Assembly: GCA_013215865.1 (NCBI GenBank)
Contig: JABSQL010000445.1
Location: 1 to 7,872 of the forward strand
From: Candidatus Margulisiibacteriota bacterium
Lineage (GTDB): Bacteria > Margulisbacteria > Marinamargulisbacteria > DT-59
DNA length: 7,872 nt
Direction: 5' to 3'
Position numbers and translations under genes: made by a program
Part shown: piece after piece, positions 5,584 through 7,872 of the stretch
How positions within the stretch are numbered: the stretch's first letter is position 1
Layout of the letters: every line of letters starts with the position of its first letter
The notes under the pieces: model-generated
What the model saw: the letters and a program-made list of their open reading frames with translations, nothing else
Told to the model about the DNA's origin: nothing
Database searches by the model: none

Positions 5584-5666
5584 TGGATATCGGGTTCTTC
5601 CATGCCAGACAATAGCCCTAGTAGTCTTTTAAGTGGTTTTTTTGATACAGATTCTTTCACTTGCAT
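5565..5666 (-). CDS. Small reading frame (33 codons) downstream of promoter module copy A
   Basis: The ATG at 5664-5666 opens a 33-codon frame, MQVKESVSKKPLKRLLGLLS followed by GMEEPDIQLMGRF. I do not recognise it. It has a basic, leucine-containing helix and an acidic end, a size and make-up seen in fragments of small antitoxins, but nothing proves that. AGGAG lies 1 bp before the ATG, too close for normal initiation. Its last 19 bp overlap the antisense end of the methyltransferase fragment. It is annotated because a near-duplicate of the toxin-antitoxin promoter sits immediately upstream in the same orientation. It may be the decayed front of a second toxin-antitoxin pair. Confidence 0.35.
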   Translation of the reverse strand: MQVKESVSKKPLKRLLGLLSGMEEPDIQLMGRF

Positions 5667-5670
5667 TCTC

Positions 5671-5750
5671 CTATTGTACGGGATATCACGGTTTTTAGGC
5701 AAAATAACCCCTCTACTGCAATATACCCAGAGTAAACTGTTTTTAAACAT
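5671..5750 (-). promoter_or_regulatory. Duplicated promoter module, copy A
   Basis: The minus strand has TTGCCT (5697-5702), an 18-bp spacer and TACAAT (5673-5678), within an ~80-bp block closely matching 5247-5327. The -10 box ends only 6 bp before an ATG (5664-5666), so transcription would begin at about the start codon itself. The similarity to copy B ends at TTTAAACAT, and IS1-family sequence follows within a few bases, suggesting that the outer boundary was trimmed by that element. Confidence 0.55.
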
Positions 5751-5754
5751 TGCA

Positions 5755-6006
5755 GAGCCTTGAAGACCTATAACTCAGCTGAGTGGATAATTTATAAAAG
5801 TCTTCCCAAAGAAAAACATATTATAGGTAAAAAGCACACTACAAACATCGAAAGTTTAAATGCCAATGTTCGACATTATCTAGCTCGTTTTAGAAGACAA
5901 ACTCGATGCTATTCAAAATGCCCCATGATGGTCGAGCTTTCTTTATTTCTATTATTTTACAAGGACTTATTTAATAAATTGCTATCTATTGTATTTTAGC
6001 AATCCC
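5755..6006 (+). pseudogene. IS1-family transposase 3' remnant, copy 2
   Basis: A frame open to the stop at 5997-5999 encodes YNSAEWIIYKSLPKEKH, IIGKKHTTNIESLNANVR and HYLARFRRQTRCYSKCPMMV. IGK-(x)-T-x-IE-x-LN-x(2)-R-x-LARFxRxTxCYSK is the C-terminal part of the IS1-family InsB transposase, including the Glu of the catalytic triad (IES). The N-terminal zinc-finger/helix-turn-helix region and first catalytic Asp are missing, so no activity is expected. TTTTAGCAATCCC follows the stop (to 6006) and corresponds to TTTAGCATTCCC after copy 1, probably the IS right end. The 5' break lies against promoter module copy A. Confidence 0.85.
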
Positions 6007-6078
6007 GAAAATTTGTAGAAACTCCCATTTTATAAATAGAACAAAATCACGTTTTCAATAGAAATAGCCTCAAAGTGA

Positions 6079-6154
6079 TGGTGCGCCGTCAGGGATTTGA
6101 ACCCCGGACCCACTGATTAAGAGTCAGTTGCTCTACCAACTGAGCTAACGGCGC
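6079..6154 (-). tRNA. tRNA-Lys (anticodon CUU), CCA encoded
   Basis: The cloverleaf is complete on the minus strand. The acceptor GCGCCGT pairs perfectly with ACGGCGC, and the D arm is GCTCAGTTGGTAGAGC. The anticodon stem ACTGA/TCAGT closes the loop CTCTTAA, giving anticodon CTT for the AAG codon. The T arm is CGGGG-TTCAAAT-CCCTG with one G-T pair. Discriminator A is followed by an encoded CCA (TGG at 6079-6081 on the plus strand). It lies 42 bp after the cysteine desulfurase stop on the same strand, so it may be read from that transcript. A second lysine tRNA with anticodon UUU must be elsewhere. Confidence 0.97.
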
Positions 6155-6196
6155 TTGAAAAAGATATACTACATAACATTCCTAACCTATACCAGG

Positions 6197-7351
6197 TTAC
6201 GTATTTACCTTATCTAATTTTTTTATGATTTTTGGTAACGTATCTAAAACATAATCAATTTCTTTTAGGGTGGTCATTTTTCCCAGACTGAAACGGGTGG
6301 CAGAGTTGATTCTTTTAGGGTCTGATGTCATTGCCTGGATGACATGTGAAGGTTCATGGCTGCCCGTTGAGCAAGCGGAACCACTAGATGCATATATCCC
6401 CGCTAAATCTAAATTCATGAGAATGGCTTCATAGTCAGACACATTAAATGACACATTGATTGTGTTTGAGAGGCTCTGGTCGGGATTTCCATTGAAGGTG
6501 ATATTGGGTAAAGAGATTTTCAACTGGGTGATAAACATGTTCTTTAAATGAGACATATGTTGTATATCAGACGCGATTGATTTTTTTAAGAGTGAGAGTG
6601 CACAGCCAAAGGCAGCAATCCCTGACGTATTTAAGGTGCCTGCACGTTTCCCAAATTCCTGAGACCCTCCCCTTATCAATGAATCCAGAGTTTGGGGGTC
6701 TTTGGAATATAGGCCACCAATACCTTTTGGGCCATAACATTTATGACCAGACAAAGTGAGGTAATCAATGCCTAAGTCTGACACTGTAAAAACATATCGT
6801 CCAATGGCTTGGGCAGCATCTGTGTGAATGGGAATATGTTTATTCTTTGCCATTAATGCCGCTTCCTTGATGGGTTGAATAACACCCGTTTCATTATTGG
6901 CAAGCATCAACGATATCAATGTTGTATGCTTGGTGATTTCTTGTTCTAATCTGTCTATTTGAATAACCCCTTCCTGGTTAACGGGAAGATAGGTTACTTT
7001 TATACCAAGTGTTTCGAAATATTGAGCAGTGTTTAAGATACTTGAATGCTCAATTTCAGAAGTAATGAAGTGAGTTGGGGTGCCTTTCAGGTGTTTCGCC
7101 AGAACACGGTTAAGAACCAAGTTATTGGCTTCTGTCCCCGAGCCTGTGAATATAAGTTGACCTGGATCTGCTCCCAAAAAATCCAATACTAACACCCGAG
7201 ACTCCTCTACAAGTTCTTTTGCTAGATTTCCAGGTCTGTGAAAACTACTTGGGTTCCCAAAATGGTGTGAGGCTTTGAGATATGATTTCTCAACCCTGGG
7301 TAATAAAGGTGTCGATGCATTGTAGTCCAAATATACAGAGGTTACGGTCAT
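6197..7351 (-). CDS. Cysteine desulfurase, NifS/IscS family
   Basis: 384 residues, full length for the class. It removes sulfur from L-cysteine as an enzyme-bound persulfide and passes it on for Fe-S cluster and tRNA thiolation, using PLP. Visible motifs are YLDYNAST (7-14), FGNPSSFH (31-38), FTGSGTEANN (68-77), EHSS (101-104, His102 stacking on PLP), LANNETG (150-156) and HTDAAQ (176-181, Asp178 bonding the ring nitrogen). SGHKCYGPKG (201-210) holds Lys204, the Schiff-base lysine, and RGGSQEFGKRAGT (227-239) follows. The mobile loop SSGSACSTGSHEPSHV (322-337) holds Cys327, the persulfide cysteine. All key residues are present. The long SGSAC loop is of the IscS/NifS type rather than SufS. 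Stop-to-start spacing to the upstream gene is 5 bp, so they are cotranscribed. No scaffold gene (IscU, SufB) is in the window. Confidence 0.96.
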   Translation of the reverse strand: MTVTSVYLDYNASTPLLPRVEKSYLKASHHFGNPSSFHRPGNLAKELVEESRVLVLDFLGADPGQLIFTGSGTEANNLVLNRVLAKHLKGTPTHFITSEIEHSSILNTAQYFETLGIKVTYLPVNQEGVIQIDRLEQEITKHTTLISLMLANNETGVIQPIKEAALMAKNKHIPIHTDAAQAIGRYVFTVSDLGIDYLTLSGHKCYGPKGIGGLYSKDPQTLDSLIRGGSQEFGKRAGTLNTSGIAAFGCALSLLKKSIASDIQHMSHLKNMFITQLKISLPNITFNGNPDQSLSNTINVSFNVSDYEAILMNLDLAGIYASSGSACSTGSHEPSHVIQAMTSDPKRINSATRFSLGKMTTLKEIDYVLDTLPKIIKKLDKVNT

Positions 7352-7356
7352 ATCAC

Positions 7357-7872
7357 TTATTCAGAAATAACGAGAGTGGGTATGTATGACTCCAGTTGGT
7401 CAATCCAAATTTTGTAAAGGGAATATCTAAAATTGATTTGCTGTTCCAGTGTATTTCTCAGATTTTGATGGGTTTCTTTTTTAATGGTTGTATTTTTAAG
7501 AAGCTCAAGTAAAAAATCTTTCGTTTTAGAACGCGTAATATGTTTAATAATAGGTAGGTCAGTGGAGAAGAATAACCTAAAATAAATCTTGATTTTTTCA
7601 ATTAAATAATTCATGTCATCTGAAGGTGTTTGAAACAATGAGGTTATATTGAGTCGGTTACCTGTTCCAATCATAATTTCTAAATCTTCTGGAAAATAAT
7701 CTTGGATATATAGAAATAAGGTATTGATCTGAGCTTTCGGCAAACCGGTCATTAACATAAAGATAAAAGACTCATTATTTTCATTGTTTAATAAATTAAC
7801 CAATCTCTTTTCAGTGGGATTCGATAAGAGTAATTTGAATTGGTTTTGTGTAGACGTTAAACGTTGTGCATA
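7357..7872 (-). CDS. Unidentified protein, 3' part (continues past the right edge)
   Basis: The minus-strand frame is open from the window edge to TAA 7357-7359, with 171 residues visible. A TTG at 7801-7803 could be read as a start, but the frame continues upstream without a stop, so the real start is probably outside. I do not recognise the family. The visible part is rich in Leu, Ile, Asn and Phe, with probable helices (PKAQINTLFLYIQDYFPEDL, then IEKIKIYFRLFF and KTKDFLLELL) and no membrane segment or obvious catalytic motif. The length and position, ending 5 bp before the cysteine desulfurase start, make it an operon partner, perhaps a poorly conserved component of the same backbone operon. 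Function is not assigned. Confidence 0.8.
   Translation of the reverse strand, partial: YAQRLTSTQNQFKLLLSNPTEKRLVNLLNNENNESFIFMLMTGLPKAQINTLFLYIQDYFPEDLEIMIGTGNRLNITSLFQTPSDDMNYLIEKIKIYFRLFFSTDLPIIKHITRSKTKDFLLELLKNTTIKKETHQNLRNTLEQQINFRYSLYKIWIDQLESYIPTLVISE

Noticed and set aside
6183..6199. TAACCT/AGGTTA hairpin at the cysteine desulfurase stop as a terminator
   Set aside because: The stem is only 6 bp and AT-rich, overlaps the stop codon and has no T run after it. It is too weak to call.
1..7872. CRISPR array, rRNA, riboswitch or anti-phage defence system
   Set aside because: No regularly spaced direct repeats, rRNA sequence, aptamer-like fold or defence gene set was seen. The toxin-antitoxin pair is of an ordinary type.

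Overview
The window is AT-rich and crowded with broken mobile elements and gene fragments. Into this are set a large MORN-repeat gene, a toxin-antitoxin pair, a tRNA-Lys and a cysteine desulfurase. High AT content, many decayed insertion sequences (IS1, IS6, Tn3 families), gene debris and a eukaryote-like MORN protein are typical of the genomes of intracellular or amoeba-associated bacteria. The cysteine desulfurase and encoded-CCA tRNA fit a proteobacterium, but the taxon is an inference and cannot be fixed from this sequence.

Left (1-1250): one end of a Tn3-family transposon of Tn21-like layout, with terminal repeat, res-like region, tnpR, then tnpA running off the left edge. Its outer tip lies directly against the 3' remnant of an IS1-family transposase, so the transposon probably jumped into an already present IS1 copy. 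Then (1313-2890, minus) comes a MORN-repeat gene with a (LLAK)4 segment. It is cut by an in-frame TAA, after which 79 further codons stay open in the same frame and end in a peptide like the ESCRT MIM1 motif of IST1.

Middle (3085-4633): a 5'-truncated and frameshifted threonine dehydratase/serine racemase gene; a DUF1805 gene preceded by the 3' end of an unidentified partner gene; and the last part of an IS6-family transposase with its right terminal repeat. That repeat ends exactly in the stop codon of the next gene.

Right-middle (4633-6006): a RelE/ParE-like toxin and its probable antitoxin. Their ~80-bp upstream region recurs at 5671-5750 in front of an unrelated 33-codon reading frame, with the -10 box almost on the start codon. 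Between the two copies lies a methyltransferase fragment, and after the second a further IS1-family 3' remnant. The two IS1 remnants share a terminal motif that probably marks the IS end.

Right (6079-7872, minus): what looks like the stable chromosomal backbone, with an unidentified gene running in from the right edge, a NifS/IscS-type cysteine desulfurase 5 bp after it, and tRNA-Lys(CUU). All three point the same way and may share transcripts. No CRISPR array, rRNA or riboswitch was seen.
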